Both the position numbers and the translations under genes were made by a program. Shown one piece after another: positions 8,203 to 16,484 of a DNA stretch of 64,000 nucleotides (position 1 is the stretch's first letter; every line of letters starts with the position of its first letter). The notes under the pieces are model-generated. The model did not search any database. It was given only the letters and a program-made list of their open reading frames with translations, and was not told the DNA's origin. Origin of the DNA: Paenibacillus urinalis (lineage in GTDB: Bacteria > Bacillota > Bacilli > Paenibacillales > Paenibacillaceae); assembly GCF_028747985.1 (NCBI RefSeq), contig NZ_CP118108.1, positions 1,989,501 through 2,053,500 on the forward strand. Reading direction: 5' to 3'.

Positions 8203-8713
8203 ATCAGCACATAAGACGGAGAGAGTAGCCGTATACCCCGGGAGCTTCGACCCTGTGACATTGGGACACCTGGATATTATTACGCGAGCCTCCAAACAAT
8301 TTGATCGGCTCGTGGTGGCGGTACTTAATAATAAGAGCAAGAATCCGCTGTTCACGGTGGAGGAACGTGTAGAGCTGCTGCAGTTGGTTACGGCGGACCT
8401 GCCAAATGTTGAAGTGGACAGCTTCCGTGATTTAACGGCCAATTATGTGAGGATCAAGGGTGCACAGGTCATTATGCGCGGAATTCGTTCGGTAACTGAC
8501 TTTGAATATGAGCTGCAGCTGGCATCCCTTAACAAGAAGCTTAACAAGGATGCAGAAACCATCTTTATGATGACGGATCCCAAATATTCGTATCTGAGCT
8601 CCAGTGTAGTGAAGGAGATTGCAAGCTTCGAAGGGGATGTCTCCGAGCTGGTGCCTGCCGAGGTAGAGGATGCGCTCAGACGTAAAGTTATCGAGAAGAA
8701 GAATGGCGTCTAG
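8195..8713 (+). CDS. coaD: Phosphopantetheine adenylyltransferase
   Basis: A 172-residue enzyme joining 4'-phosphopantetheine and ATP to give dephospho-CoA, the fourth step of coenzyme A synthesis. The nucleotidyltransferase motif is [11 protein letters not shown] with T/HxGH-type TLGH at residues 22-25; [13 protein letters not shown] and [11 protein letters not shown] are the other conserved blocks. ATG 8195 is chosen because GGGAGGA lies 8 nt upstream; an in-frame ATG at 8168 lies before that site. It overlaps rsmD at its start and runs 26 bp into the end of the convergent ylbJ. Confidence 0.96.
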   Translation: MSESAHKTERVAVYPGSFDPVTLGHLDIITRASKQFDRLVVAVLNNKSKNPLFTVEERVELLQLVTADLPNVEVDSFRDLTANYVRIKGAQVIMRGIRSVTDFEYELQLASLNKKLNKDAETIFMMTDPKYSYLSSSVVKEIASFEGDVSELVPAEVEDALRRKVIEKKNGV

Positions 8714-9902
8714 AATGCCATTTGCCGATACACACGGAGATGACGATTAGTGATGTTAACAGTACTACATGGAAGAGGCCTAGGGTAACCGCTGCTTGAA
8801 GACCTCCGGGAGAGTATTGCGCTTGCGTTGAAGGGTTTTGTCCAATATGAAGAAAGACGGCTTTGGAATGATTCAGCCAGCTCTGGATTGGCGGCCATAG
8901 CAGCAGGACAAGCCCATAGGAAATACCAGCATGCAGTATACGACCTATTGTAAAAATACGCATGTTTATTCCGTATGGAGCAAGAAGCGCAGTTGCCTGT
9001 AAATGGGAGCTGAGTCCACCCCAGCCAATGGCGGCGGCAAGAAGTGCAAATCCGACTGCATGTGCGGTAATATCAAGGGAACGCATCGAATAAGCTCCAA
9101 GGTGAAGCTCGAAAAAAGAGGCCCAGATCCATTCAGGGAGAAAAGGCGTTACATATTTACCCAGCAGCCGGATGAACACGGAGAACATGATCATGTAGCC
9201 TCCGGTCATCATCAATACTTGAACGGCATGACTTACTGTATCTCCCAGCAGTCTGCCAAAGCTTCTGCCATCCTTTTCCTTGGCCTTCATCATCGCTTCG
9301 AGTGCAGAAACAGATTCGGGCTGTTCATGCAGCTCGGTCGTTTTTGTGGTCTTTTTCGAGTAGAGGTTGACGCGTCCGAGCAAAATACCTGCCATGATCC
9401 CGCTTATACCGTGAATGCATGCTAAAATATATCCGACAGCTGGCGCTTCATAGAATGCTGCCCCAATGACAACGAATAACGTCATGGGACTTGCAAAATG
9501 GGTGATAGAGGCTAGAATGGCCGCTTCCTTCCCCGTGATAAGCTTCTGCTGGTACAGTCTGGCTGCAGTATCTGCACCGGACGGAAAACCGCCTGTCATC
9601 CCAACAGCGAGACCAAGCCCCGTTATTCCCGGCAGACGAAAGCCTATACGCATTAAAGGCTCTAAGAGCACGCCGAGACCATGGGTGAACCCGAAGGCAG
9701 TCAGCATTTGCGACAGCATAATGAAGGGCAGGAGAGCAGGAAAGACCATCTTCCACCATATTTGAAGGCCTTGCATCGAGGCGTCAAATGCTTCACTTGG
9801 GGAAGTGACAACAGCAGCCACGACCAGTAGGGCGCTGATACCGAGAAGCATCGTTTTTATATAAGATGGAACGTTATTTTTCCTCGTTATTTCTGAATTC
9901 AT
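8688..9902 (-). CDS. ylbJ: Sporulation integral membrane protein YlbJ
   Basis: A 404-residue polytopic protein with about eight hydrophobic segments and two Gate/nucleoside-recognition-type halves ([14 protein letters not shown], then [15 protein letters not shown]). It matches YlbJ of spore formers in length and in its place beside coaD; YlbJ is made in the sporulating mother cell and needed for normal spores. Unlike in B. subtilis, where the neighbours all run one way, it lies on the opposite strand and shares 26 bp of 3' coding sequence with coaD. GGGGTGATG precedes ATG 9902. A sporulation sigma promoter would be expected upstream, but I could not confirm one. Confidence 0.85.
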   Translation of the reverse strand: MNSEITRKNNVPSYIKTMLLGISALLVVAAVVTSPSEAFDASMQGLQIWWKMVFPALLPFIMLSQMLTAFGFTHGLGVLLEPLMRIGFRLPGITGLGLAVGMTGGFPSGADTAARLYQQKLITGKEAAILASITHFASPMTLFVVIGAAFYEAPAVGYILACIHGISGIMAGILLGRVNLYSKKTTKTTELHEQPESVSALEAMMKAKEKDGRSFGRLLGDTVSHAVQVLMMTGGYMIMFSVFIRLLGKYVTPFLPEWIWASFFELHLGAYSMRSLDITAHAVGFALLAAAIGWGGLSSHLQATALLAPYGINMRIFTIGRILHAGISYGLVLLLWPPIQSWLNHSKAVFLHIGQNPSTQAQYSPGGLQAAVTLGLFHVVLLTSLIVISVCIGKWHSRRHSSSR

Positions 9903-10028
9903 TGGATCATCACCCCGATCAATAGCTTAGATGGCTGGAAAGACATCAGAAACAGCCTGTACATATGCATTTATATGTGATGAGAAGGGAAAGAAGAACA
10001 AGCAGTCAAGCAGGGAGGAGGCCAGAGA

Positions 10029-11075
10029 TTGAGTAATATCACCCAAAAGAGTGGATTTCGTACCGCCGTATATATCTTAAGTTTGGCTATTGTTGTATAT
10101 GTGCTCGTATATATGCCGACACCTTATATTGTCACTCAGCCGGGAACAGCAGAATCGGTTAAACCCATGGTATCCGTGAAGAACGGTGATGAGGAGGAAG
10201 ACGGCAAGTTTCTAATGACAACCGTATCAGCCAGCTATGCGAATCTCTCGCTCTTGTTTATATCCGCATTTAATGAACATGCCCAGATCGGCAAGAAGGA
10301 AGAGCGTCTCGCGGGCAGGACCCAGGAGGAATATTCGGCAGAGCAAGTATGGTTTATGAGTGATTCACAGTCAGCTGCGATGGAGGCTGCTTATGAGCAG
10401 GCAGACATTGCGTATGATATTGTTCCAGAATATATCTTTGTGCTCGGTCTATCAAAGGATTCACTGCCAGAAGGAGATATTAAGCCTCAGGATAAAATTC
10501 TGTCGATTAATGGAGTGCCTACTCCCGACAATACGGTACTGGCGCAGCAGCTGGAGAACAAGCAGGTAGGGGATATGGTTGAGCTTCAGCTGGATCGCAA
10601 AGGAGAGACCATTACAAGTGAATTGAAGCTCGTCCCTATCAAGGACAGTGAAACAGGTAAGACAAGGCCTGGACTCGGTGTAATGATTGGTACTCTTCAA
10701 ACCGTTCAGCCCAAGGATTCTGCACATCAAATTACTTTTACCAATACAGAAATCGGCGGACCGTCAGCAGGCCTAATGTTTACGCTGGAAATATACAATC
10801 AGCTGACACCTGGAGATTTGACCAAAGGCCATATTATTGCAGGTACAGGGACCATCAATAAAGAAGGAACCGTCGGACCGATCGGCGGGGTCGTACACAA
10901 GATCGTTGCCGCAGATCGCGAGGATGCCGAGATCTTCTTCGTACCAGAGGCGAATTATGAGGAAGCGAAGAAGAAGGCGGAATCCATCAAGACGGACATG
11001 CTGCTCGTCCCTGTGGAAACGGCCGAGGATGCACTGGATTACATTGAGAAGCTTAATGTTAAAACCGAGGTGTAG
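10029..11075 (+). CDS. ylbL: YlbL/SepM-family membrane-anchored Lon-like serine protease with PDZ domain
   Basis: A 348-residue protein: an N-terminal membrane anchor (residues 12-30), a PDZ domain (about 130-205, with PQDKILSINGVPTP) and a Lon-type protease domain. The Ser-Lys dyad is Ser246 in IGGPSAGLMF and Lys291 in GGVVHKIVAADRE, so it is probably active outside the membrane. SepM in streptococci trims a competence pheromone; B. subtilis YlbL has been tied to recovery from DNA damage by removing a cell-division inhibitor. The start is TTG 10029 with GGAGGAGG about 8 nt upstream. The patatin-like ylbK, normally between ylbJ and ylbL, is absent here. Confidence 0.9.
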   Translation: MSNITQKSGFRTAVYILSLAIVVYVLVYMPTPYIVTQPGTAESVKPMVSVKNGDEEEDGKFLMTTVSASYANLSLLFISAFNEHAQIGKKEERLAGRTQEEYSAEQVWFMSDSQSAAMEAAYEQADIAYDIVPEYIFVLGLSKDSLPEGDIKPQDKILSINGVPTPDNTVLAQQLENKQVGDMVELQLDRKGETITSELKLVPIKDSETGKTRPGLGVMIGTLQTVQPKDSAHQITFTNTEIGGPSAGLMFTLEIYNQLTPGDLTKGHIIAGTGTINKEGTVGPIGGVVHKIVAADREDAEIFFVPEANYEEAKKKAESIKTDMLLVPVETAEDALDYIEKLNVKTEV

Positions 11076-11112
11076 TTGTATTATTGGCATTTAATAAATG
11101 GAAGCAATGTAT

Positions 11113-11160
11113 AGCATAGGAGCCTGTGAATGAGAATGATCATGCACAGGCTCCTATGCT
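11113..11160. terminator. Bidirectional intrinsic terminator
   Basis: A perfect 16-bp stem pairs 11113-11128 with 11145-11160 around a 16-nt loop between the convergent ylbL and tmcAL genes. T-rich flanks are modest, so termination is likely but not certain. Confidence 0.7.
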
Positions 11161-11209
11161 TATATGCAGCAGTGTTCAATTCTGAAATAGAGTCTTGGCT
11201 CTAAGTACA

Positions 11210-12442
11210 TTAGACTCGCACAGGGGACTGATAATAATCTCTGTATATGAATTGGCTGTCAGCCGCTCCCATGCCAAGACCATATAGAGCGGTCGCCTGA
11301 ATGTCTCGGGTCAGCTGAGGGTGGCTGAAGGCTGAAGGCTTGATGACAACCGGTAAGGTTGCTTTTTTCTTCATTTCTTTTAGCAACTCCTGTCCTCTGT
11401 TGTTAAAGCCAAGAACCCGGATATAATGAGGTCCCTCGGCCAGCACAGAGGGCGATAATTCATCCTTTTTATGGTGCAGCAAAATATGAATCAGCATGCG
11501 CTGGAGCTTGGTGCGTGTATATCGTTTTGTTTTTAACGCTTCAAGGAGTGAGTCGACGGACAGCTCCGTGAGCTTGGGGAGCTGGTTTAGTATGCGGTGC
11601 TCGAGTCCTTCGGTTACCTCGGCATATTGGGCCAGCTCTGCTGCGCTAGAGGTCACCAGCTGGGCAAGCAAGGCATCCTTGAAGCGCTCCAGGTGAACCG
11701 GAGCGCGTCCTTCCTGCCATTCGCGCTGCAGAATGGCAAGCGTTGCAGCCGGCACGTAAGGGGCCGCTGCTTCGGGTCCTGCGCCGAGGAGCAGCCGGCG
11801 CACGGCCGTGGCACTGGCGATGCTGCCGGGTCCCGGCATCGCATCGTGATAACCGGCGCCGGTACGCTGCGCCGTGAAGGGCCGGATCGCGCTGCTGAGC
11901 CGCTTCAGCGCGATCATATAATGCAGCCCAAGTGTATTGTTGGGCTGCTTGAGCAGTGCCAGGGCCCCCGCAGCGTCACCGCCGGGGGCCAGCTCCGCCG
12001 CAGCCGCTGCGTAGGCTGCGGGGTAGCTTGCGCCTTGCTGCAGCTGCCGCTGGATAGCCTCCGACAGCGCCTTCGGCTCGCTGGCGAGGAGGTCTGCCAT
12101 GGCAGCAAGCGGCGCAAGCTCTCCAGATTCGCTGCCGAAGCACAGCGAATCGACAACTCCTGTATGGTGCAGGGTTGCCACGGCACCATGGGCAAACCAC
12201 TCTGCCGGTCCTACCGCATAGGAGACCGGCAGCTCAAGCACAAGATCGACGCCCATGGCGAGCGCCATCTCGGCCCGGGCCCATTTGCTCAGCATTGCAG
12301 GCTCGCCCCGCTGCAGAAAGTGGCCGCTCATGACGGCGACGCTTGTATCGGCTTCGGTTATTTTTTTGGAAGCTTCCAGATGGTATACATGTCCGTTATG
12401 CATCGGATTATATTCTACGATCAGGCCCACGGTTCTACTCAT
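11210..12442 (-). CDS. tmcAL: tRNA(Met) cytidine acetate ligase
   Basis: A 410-residue enzyme (B. subtilis YlbM) that uses acetate and ATP to make N4-acetylcytidine at the wobble base of elongator tRNA-Met. The N-terminal nucleotidyltransferase fold begins GLIVEYNPMHNGHVYHL, with HNGH as the ATP-binding HxGH motif, followed by VAVMSGHFLQRGEPA and VDLVLELP. The C-terminal part (LTRDIQATALYGLGM) is also typical. I prefer ATG 12442 to the in-frame GTG 12454, which abuts its ribosome site. The middle of the gene, about 11700-12300, is much richer in GC and Ala codons than its neighbours; it still encodes family sequence, so this looks like local codon drift. Confidence 0.93.
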   Translation of the reverse strand: MSRTVGLIVEYNPMHNGHVYHLEASKKITEADTSVAVMSGHFLQRGEPAMLSKWARAEMALAMGVDLVLELPVSYAVGPAEWFAHGAVATLHHTGVVDSLCFGSESGELAPLAAMADLLASEPKALSEAIQRQLQQGASYPAAYAAAAAELAPGGDAAGALALLKQPNNTLGLHYMIALKRLSSAIRPFTAQRTGAGYHDAMPGPGSIASATAVRRLLLGAGPEAAAPYVPAATLAILQREWQEGRAPVHLERFKDALLAQLVTSSAAELAQYAEVTEGLEHRILNQLPKLTELSVDSLLEALKTKRYTRTKLQRMLIHILLHHKKDELSPSVLAEGPHYIRVLGFNNRGQELLKEMKKKATLPVVIKPSAFSHPQLTRDIQATALYGLGMGAADSQFIYRDYYQSPVRV

Positions 12443-12608
12443 AATATATTTCACACTCCCTGTTGCATTCGGTAAGGCTTATCTGATAGGTTTATAGAGT
12501 CTATTATATCCAAGTTGCAGCAGGTATGATGAATGAATTGCATAATGGGTGACGGGTGCGGTGCATTTAGCCTGGATAAATGGATATACAGGTGTAAAGT
12601 TTAAAGTG

Positions 12609-12638
12609 TTGACAAACCTCTTTCAAAATCGGTATAAT
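12609..12638 (+). promoter_or_regulatory. Sigma-A promoter for yceD-rpmF
   Basis: A perfect -35 TTGACA (12609-12614) and -10 TATAAT (12633-12638) are 18 bp apart, about 100 bp before the DUF177 gene. It is one of the clearest housekeeping promoters in the window. Confidence 0.85.
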
Positions 12639-12736
12639 GATTTTTGTTTGTTAGACTGTTTTTCAACATAACTAGCGCTGTATTTGAAGCATACTACAAA
12701 TGTTGTTAAAATGGTTTATCGTCTGGAGTGATCAAC

Positions 12737-13243
12737 GTGGAAATGTCATTTCGCAAGATGGCCTCGGCTGCTGGACCGATGAAGTTTACAGAGTCGCTGG
12801 ATATCAGCCATCTAATTCGAAACAACAAGGAAATCACAGCCGTATCCCCGATGCAGGTGGAACTCACATTTACTGCATTGCCGGAAGGCGTGGTAGATGT
12901 TCAAGGAACGTTATCAGCCGAAGCAGATATGCTCTGCTCTCGTTGTCTAGGAAATGTCCATGAGCATTTAAATATGAAATTCGCCGAGCAGTTCAAGCAA
13001 GGAACCGAGCCGGAGGAAGTTGAAGAAGAGGATGATACCTTGTACGTGGAAGAGGATACAGTGAATTTGGTTCCTTTCCTGGAAGAATATTTCCTGCTTC
13101 ATCTTCCGTTTGCCCCGCTGTGCAAGTCGGATTGCAAAGGGCTGTGCCCGAGCTGTGGAACCGACTTGAACACGAGCAGCTGCGATTGTGACAATACGCC
13201 AATCGATCCGCGGCTTGCAGGGCTTAAGGATTTCTTTAAATAA
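12737..13243 (+). CDS. DUF177/YceD-family protein
   Basis: A 168-residue member of the YceD family (B. subtilis YlbN), nearly always upstream of rpmF and implicated in 23S rRNA accumulation or ribosome assembly. A CSRC pair near residue 70, an acidic central stretch (EEVEEEDDTLYVEEDTVN) and a C-terminal cysteine cluster CKSDCKGLCPSCG suggest metal binding. GTG 12737 is chosen for its TGGAG site 8 nt upstream; GTG 12728 overlaps that site. It is followed 55 bp later by rpmF, with which it shares the promoter at 12609. Confidence 0.88.
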   Translation: MEMSFRKMASAAGPMKFTESLDISHLIRNNKEITAVSPMQVELTFTALPEGVVDVQGTLSAEADMLCSRCLGNVHEHLNMKFAEQFKQGTEPEEVEEEDDTLYVEEDTVNLVPFLEEYFLLHLPFAPLCKSDCKGLCPSCGTDLNTSSCDCDNTPIDPRLAGLKDFFK

Positions 13244-13297
13244 GAACAAGATTATTTCTTTTTCTTAAGGTTTGACTTTGATAAGGAGGTGGGAATT

Positions 13298-13471
13298 GTG
13301 GCAGTACCTCAACGGAGAACATCCAAAACTCGTCGTGACAAACGTCGTACTCACTTTAAATTGGCTGTGCCAGGCATGGTGAAATGTGAACAATGCGGAG
13401 AATTGAAGCTTGCTCATCACGTATGCAAAGTGTGCGGAACGTACAAATCTAGAGAGATCATCTCTCAATAA
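13298..13471 (+). CDS. rpmF: 50S ribosomal protein bL32
   Basis: A 57-residue ribosomal protein of the large subunit. [18 protein letters not shown] is the standard N-terminus. The zinc ribbon is intact ([18 protein letters not shown]), so this is the zinc-binding C+ form rather than a Zur-regulated zinc-free paralogue. GTG 13298 follows AAGGAGGTG by 7 nt. It is the end of the yceD-rpmF unit and is followed by a terminator. Confidence 0.97.
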   Translation: MAVPQRRTSKTRRDKRRTHFKLAVPGMVKCEQCGELKLAHHVCKVCGTYKSREIISQ

Positions 13472-13487
13472 TATTTTTGTTCAAAAG

Positions 13488-13525
13488 TAGCGCTTCATCT
13501 ATAGCGGATGAAGTGCTATTTTTTT
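13488..13525 (+). terminator. Intrinsic terminator after rpmF
   Basis: A 12-bp stem with one G-U pair joins 13488-13499 to 13507-13518 and is followed by a run of seven T (13519-13525). Confidence 0.85.
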
Positions 13526-13567
13526 GCGAAAAAGTGACCGCCCCTTTCTTTTTGGTGCTACATGTTT

Positions 13568-13595
13568 TATACTAAGCATTAGTACCTGGTTCTAA
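13568..13595 (+). promoter_or_regulatory. FapR operator overlapping the fap promoter
   Basis: TTAGTACCTGGTTCTAA (13579-13595) closely matches the 17-bp FapR box as I remember it (TTAGTACCTGRTACTAA-like). A probable -10, TATACT (13568-13573), lies just upstream with a weak -35 TTTCTT 17 bp before it, so the operator covers the start point. FapR bound here would repress fapR-plsX-fab, with malonyl-CoA relieving repression, as in Bacillus. Confidence 0.8.
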
Positions 13596-13673
13596 CCAGT
13601 GTGCCTTTTTAATTATTTTCAAATTGATTTTTAATCAGTAAAAGTTTGCGTACATACGAACAGTGATGGTTGA

Positions 13674-13728
13674 TGAACAATTCGGTTGCTTAATTACGAC
13701 CTAAGGACGTTATATTAAGCATTGTTCA
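13674..13728 (+). promoter_or_regulatory. Imperfect stem-loop in the fapR leader
   Basis: TGAACAAT (13674-13681) pairs with ATTGTTCA (13721-13728), and GCTTAAT (13688-13694) pairs with ATTAAGC (13714-13720), leaving a 6-nt bulge on the 5' side. An inner ACGACC/GGACGT stem is nearly complementary. There is no T-tract, so it is not a terminator by itself. Role unknown. Confidence 0.45.
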
Positions 13729-13820
13729 CTGCCAGAGGATAAAGAGCTGTACGCTGGTGTCATATAGATGACTAATATAGAGTTAACGGGTCTTTTTGAA
13801 GTCACATAAGCAGGGGGTGC

Positions 13821-14432
13821 TTGATCATAGAACGAATACCTAAGCGACAAAGACAGCAGCAGCTAACTCAGATGATTGAGGATAACCCTTTTATCACAGA
13901 TCAAGAGCTGACAAGATTACTTAAGGTGAGCATTCAGACGATTCGACTGGATCGGATGGAGCTTGGCATACCTGAACTTCGTGAGCGGATGAAGCTGATG
14001 GCTGAGAGATCGTATGATCAAGTGCGCTCATTGCCTTTGCATGAAATTATCGGGGATATAGTAGACCTTCAGCTGGATAAGAGCGGGATTTCTATTTTTG
14101 AAATTAGAGAAGAGCATGTATTTTCAAGAACAGGAATAGCTCGTGGCCATTATGTTTTTGCACAAGCGAACTCACTTGCTGTTGCTGTTATTAACGATGA
14201 GATTGCGCTGACCGCTTCTGCGGACATCCGGTTTGTAAGACCGGTGCATCTGGGGGAAAAATGTATTGCGAAGGCATATGTGCGCTCCACTCCTGAGCAG
14301 AAGGGCAAGGCCAAGGTAGAAGTGTTTGCTTATGTCGGAGAGGAAATGGTGTTTCAAGGAAACTTCGTCATTTACCGATCCGCCGGGCAAGATAGTGACG
14401 AGGGGGGAGTTCATCATGAAGATCGTCATTGA
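13821..14432 (+). CDS. fapR: FapR, malonyl-CoA-responsive repressor of lipid synthesis
   Basis: A 203-residue regulator. Residues 1-58 form a DeoR-like helix-turn-helix (TDQELTRLLKVSIQTIRLDR) and residues about 75-190 a hot-dog fold that binds malonyl-CoA (DLQLDKSGISIFEI, ARGHYVFAQANSLAVAVI, ALTASADIRFVRPVHLGE). It senses fatty acid precursor supply and represses the fap regulon by binding the box at 13579. TTG 13821 follows GGGGGTG. Its end overlaps plsX by 17 bp, so the two are co-translated, the standard fapR-plsX arrangement. The polar C-terminal tail after GNFVIYRSAG is longer than usual. Confidence 0.97.
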   Translation: MIIERIPKRQRQQQLTQMIEDNPFITDQELTRLLKVSIQTIRLDRMELGIPELRERMKLMAERSYDQVRSLPLHEIIGDIVDLQLDKSGISIFEIREEHVFSRTGIARGHYVFAQANSLAVAVINDEIALTASADIRFVRPVHLGEKCIAKAYVRSTPEQKGKAKVEVFAYVGEEMVFQGNFVIYRSAGQDSDEGGVHHEDRH

Positions 14433-15411
14433 TGCGATGGGAGGCGATCATGCACCGGAGGCAACCGTCCAAGGTGCAGTGCTTGCTGCAAAGGAATGGA
14501 ACGATACGGAGATCGTACTGGTCGGCGATGAAGCGAAGATCAACCCGTTGCTGGGCGCAGATCGCCCATCAGGTATTACTGTAATACATGCTTCAGAGGT
14601 TATCGGCTCAGATGATGAGCCCGTGAAGGCGGTTCGGCGGAAGAAGGACGCATCTATGGTTGTTGCCGGGCGTATGCTTCGAGAAGGACAGGCAGATGCA
14701 ATGATCTCTGCAGGCAATACGGGCGCGCTGATGACGACAGGGCTTCTTGTCGTCGGCAGAATGGAGGGCATCGAGCGCCCGGCACTGGCCCCGATGATTC
14801 CTACGATCGACGATCGCGGAATGCTCGCTCTGGATCTTGGCGCGAACATGGATGCCAAGCCTGAGCATTTGGCCCAGTATGCACTTATGGGCAGCTTGTA
14901 TCGGCAGAAGGTGCATGGAATTGATCAGCCTAGAGTAGGACTCCTCAATGTAGGTACCGAAGAAGGCAAAGGAAATGAGCTCACCAAGCATACGTTTCCG
15001 CTGCTGAAGGAGCTGCCTATACATTTTGTTGGTAATGTAGAATCAAGAGAGGTGCTGATGGGCGGATGTGATGTACTGGTATGTGACGGCTTTGCCGGCA
15101 ATATCATGCTGAAGACGCTTGAAGGCACGGCTGCGGGCATTTTTTCTTTGCTTAAGGAGCAGTTCTCCTCATCGCTTAAGAGCAAGCTGGCAGCTGCAAT
15201 GCTGATGCCAGAGCTGCGGGCGCTCAAGGGCAAGCTTGATTACAAGGAGCATGGAGGTGCGCCTCTGCTTGGTCTTAGTCGTCTAGTCGTGAAGAGCCAC
15301 GGCTCTGCCGATGCGAATGCAATTAAGAATGCGGTGCGTCAGGCAAGACTGGCCATTTCCAACCAGTTGGTCGAAAGTATATCTAAGGAAATAAGCGGGA
15401 GAGTTGAGTGA
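14416..15411 (+). CDS. plsX: Phosphate acyltransferase PlsX
   Basis: A 331-residue membrane-associated enzyme that converts acyl-ACP and phosphate to acyl-phosphate, the donor used by PlsY for phosphatidic acid synthesis. Signatures: KIVIDAMGGDHAPEATVQGA at the N-terminus, SAGNTGALM, ALDLGANMDAKPEHLAQYA and NVGTEEGKGNEL. ATG 14416 lies inside the end of fapR with GGGGGAG just upstream, so translation is coupled. fabH follows directly, consistent with one fapR-plsX-fabH-fabD-fabG-acpP-fabF unit. Confidence 0.97.
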   Translation: MKIVIDAMGGDHAPEATVQGAVLAAKEWNDTEIVLVGDEAKINPLLGADRPSGITVIHASEVIGSDDEPVKAVRRKKDASMVVAGRMLREGQADAMISAGNTGALMTTGLLVVGRMEGIERPALAPMIPTIDDRGMLALDLGANMDAKPEHLAQYALMGSLYRQKVHGIDQPRVGLLNVGTEEGKGNELTKHTFPLLKELPIHFVGNVESREVLMGGCDVLVCDGFAGNIMLKTLEGTAAGIFSLLKEQFSSSLKSKLAAAMLMPELRALKGKLDYKEHGGAPLLGLSRLVVKSHGSADANAIKNAVRQARLAISNQLVESISKEISGRVE

Positions 15412-15412
15412 C

Positions 15413-16408
15413 ATGATGAATACACAATTGCGTCCAGTCGGTGTCATTGGTACAGGCAAATACGTACCGGAAAAGATTCTGACGAATCATGATATGGAAA
15501 AAATGATGGATACCAATGACGAGTGGATTGTCTCCCGTACGGGAATTCGCGAGCGTCATATAGCGGCCCCTGATGAAGCGACTTCGGATCTTGCATATGA
15601 AGCGGCCAAAGCAGCAGCTGCCTCTGCAGGCATTTCGCCGAGTGATATTGAGCTGATCATTGTTGCAACTATAACTCCGGATAGTGCATTTCCTTCAACG
15701 GCTTGCATTTTGCAGGATAAGCTGGGAGCGAAGGGTGCTGCTGCGTTCGATTTGTCTGCAGCCTGCTCCGGCTTTGTATATGGCCTGGCTACGGCAACGA
15801 GCTTTATACAATCAGGGATGTATAACAATGCACTTGTTATTGGTGTAGACTGCCTGTCTCGCATTACAGATTATTCAGATCGTAATACGGCTGTTCTGTT
15901 TGGAGACGGAGCAGGTGCCGTCATCTTAGGAGAGGTGCCTGAAGGCCGTGGCTTCAAATCTTTCGATCTAGGTGCTGAAGGTGCCGGCGGACCACTGCTT
16001 AATATCCAAGCAGGTGGCTCCAGACTGCCTGCATCTGAGACTACGCTGGCTAACAAGCAGCACTACATTTATATGAACGGTAGAGAAGTATTCAAATTTG
16101 CCGTACGCGTAATGGGAACAGCAACGATTGATGTGCTGGACAAGGCAGGTCTAACAAAAGAAGACGTCGACTTGTTCATTCCGCATCAAGCCAATATCCG
16201 TATTATTCAGTCTGCGATGCAGCGCCTTGAGCTTCCTGAAGATAAAGTTGTCATTAACGTTGACAAATATGCGAATACTTCCGCTGCTTCCATTCCATTA
16301 GCGCTGGTTGAAGCGGCTGAAGAGGGCCGGATGAAGGCAGGAGACACCATACTAATGGTTGGATTCGGCGGCGGTCTGACTTGGGGAGCATCCGTGCTAG
16401 TGTGGTAA
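15413..16408 (+). CDS. fabH: Beta-ketoacyl-ACP synthase III
   Basis: A 331-residue condensing enzyme that starts fatty acid synthesis by joining a short acyl-CoA to malonyl-ACP; in Gram-positives it favours branched-chain primers and so sets membrane fluidity. The triad is Cys118 (SAACSGF), His258 (IPHQAN) and Asn288 (KYANTSAAS). The glycine-rich FGGGLTWGASVL end is typical. ATG 15413 (MMNTQL) is preferred behind GCGGGAG; TTG 15404 overlaps the plsX stop. Its presence between plsX and fabD differs from B. subtilis, where fabH lies with fabF elsewhere. Confidence 0.97.
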   Translation: MMNTQLRPVGVIGTGKYVPEKILTNHDMEKMMDTNDEWIVSRTGIRERHIAAPDEATSDLAYEAAKAAAASAGISPSDIELIIVATITPDSAFPSTACILQDKLGAKGAAAFDLSAACSGFVYGLATATSFIQSGMYNNALVIGVDCLSRITDYSDRNTAVLFGDGAGAVILGEVPEGRGFKSFDLGAEGAGGPLLNIQAGGSRLPASETTLANKQHYIYMNGREVFKFAVRVMGTATIDVLDKAGLTKEDVDLFIPHQANIRIIQSAMQRLELPEDKVVINVDKYANTSAASIPLALVEAAEEGRMKAGDTILMVGFGGGLTWGASVLVW

Positions 16409-16484
16409 TAGCATACTATCGGTGCATTTGATGGTGCTCACTGCAAGTTTTTTTACTCTAGATCGATAAAGGAGCAATGTATAG

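Larger units (their letters stand above)
13526..13820 (+). other. fapR leader region
   Basis: This gene-free stretch holds the FapR operator, a probable promoter and a long imperfect hairpin (13674-13728). The leader between the operator and the fapR start is about 225 nt, long for a simple 5' untranslated region. No small gene with a ribosome site was found in it. Confidence 0.5.

Noticed and set aside
11597..12475. 292-residue open frame antisense to tmcAL
   Set aside because: It lies over the GC-rich part of tmcAL, where stop codons are rare in all frames; composition is Arg/Cys/His-rich and unlike a real protein.
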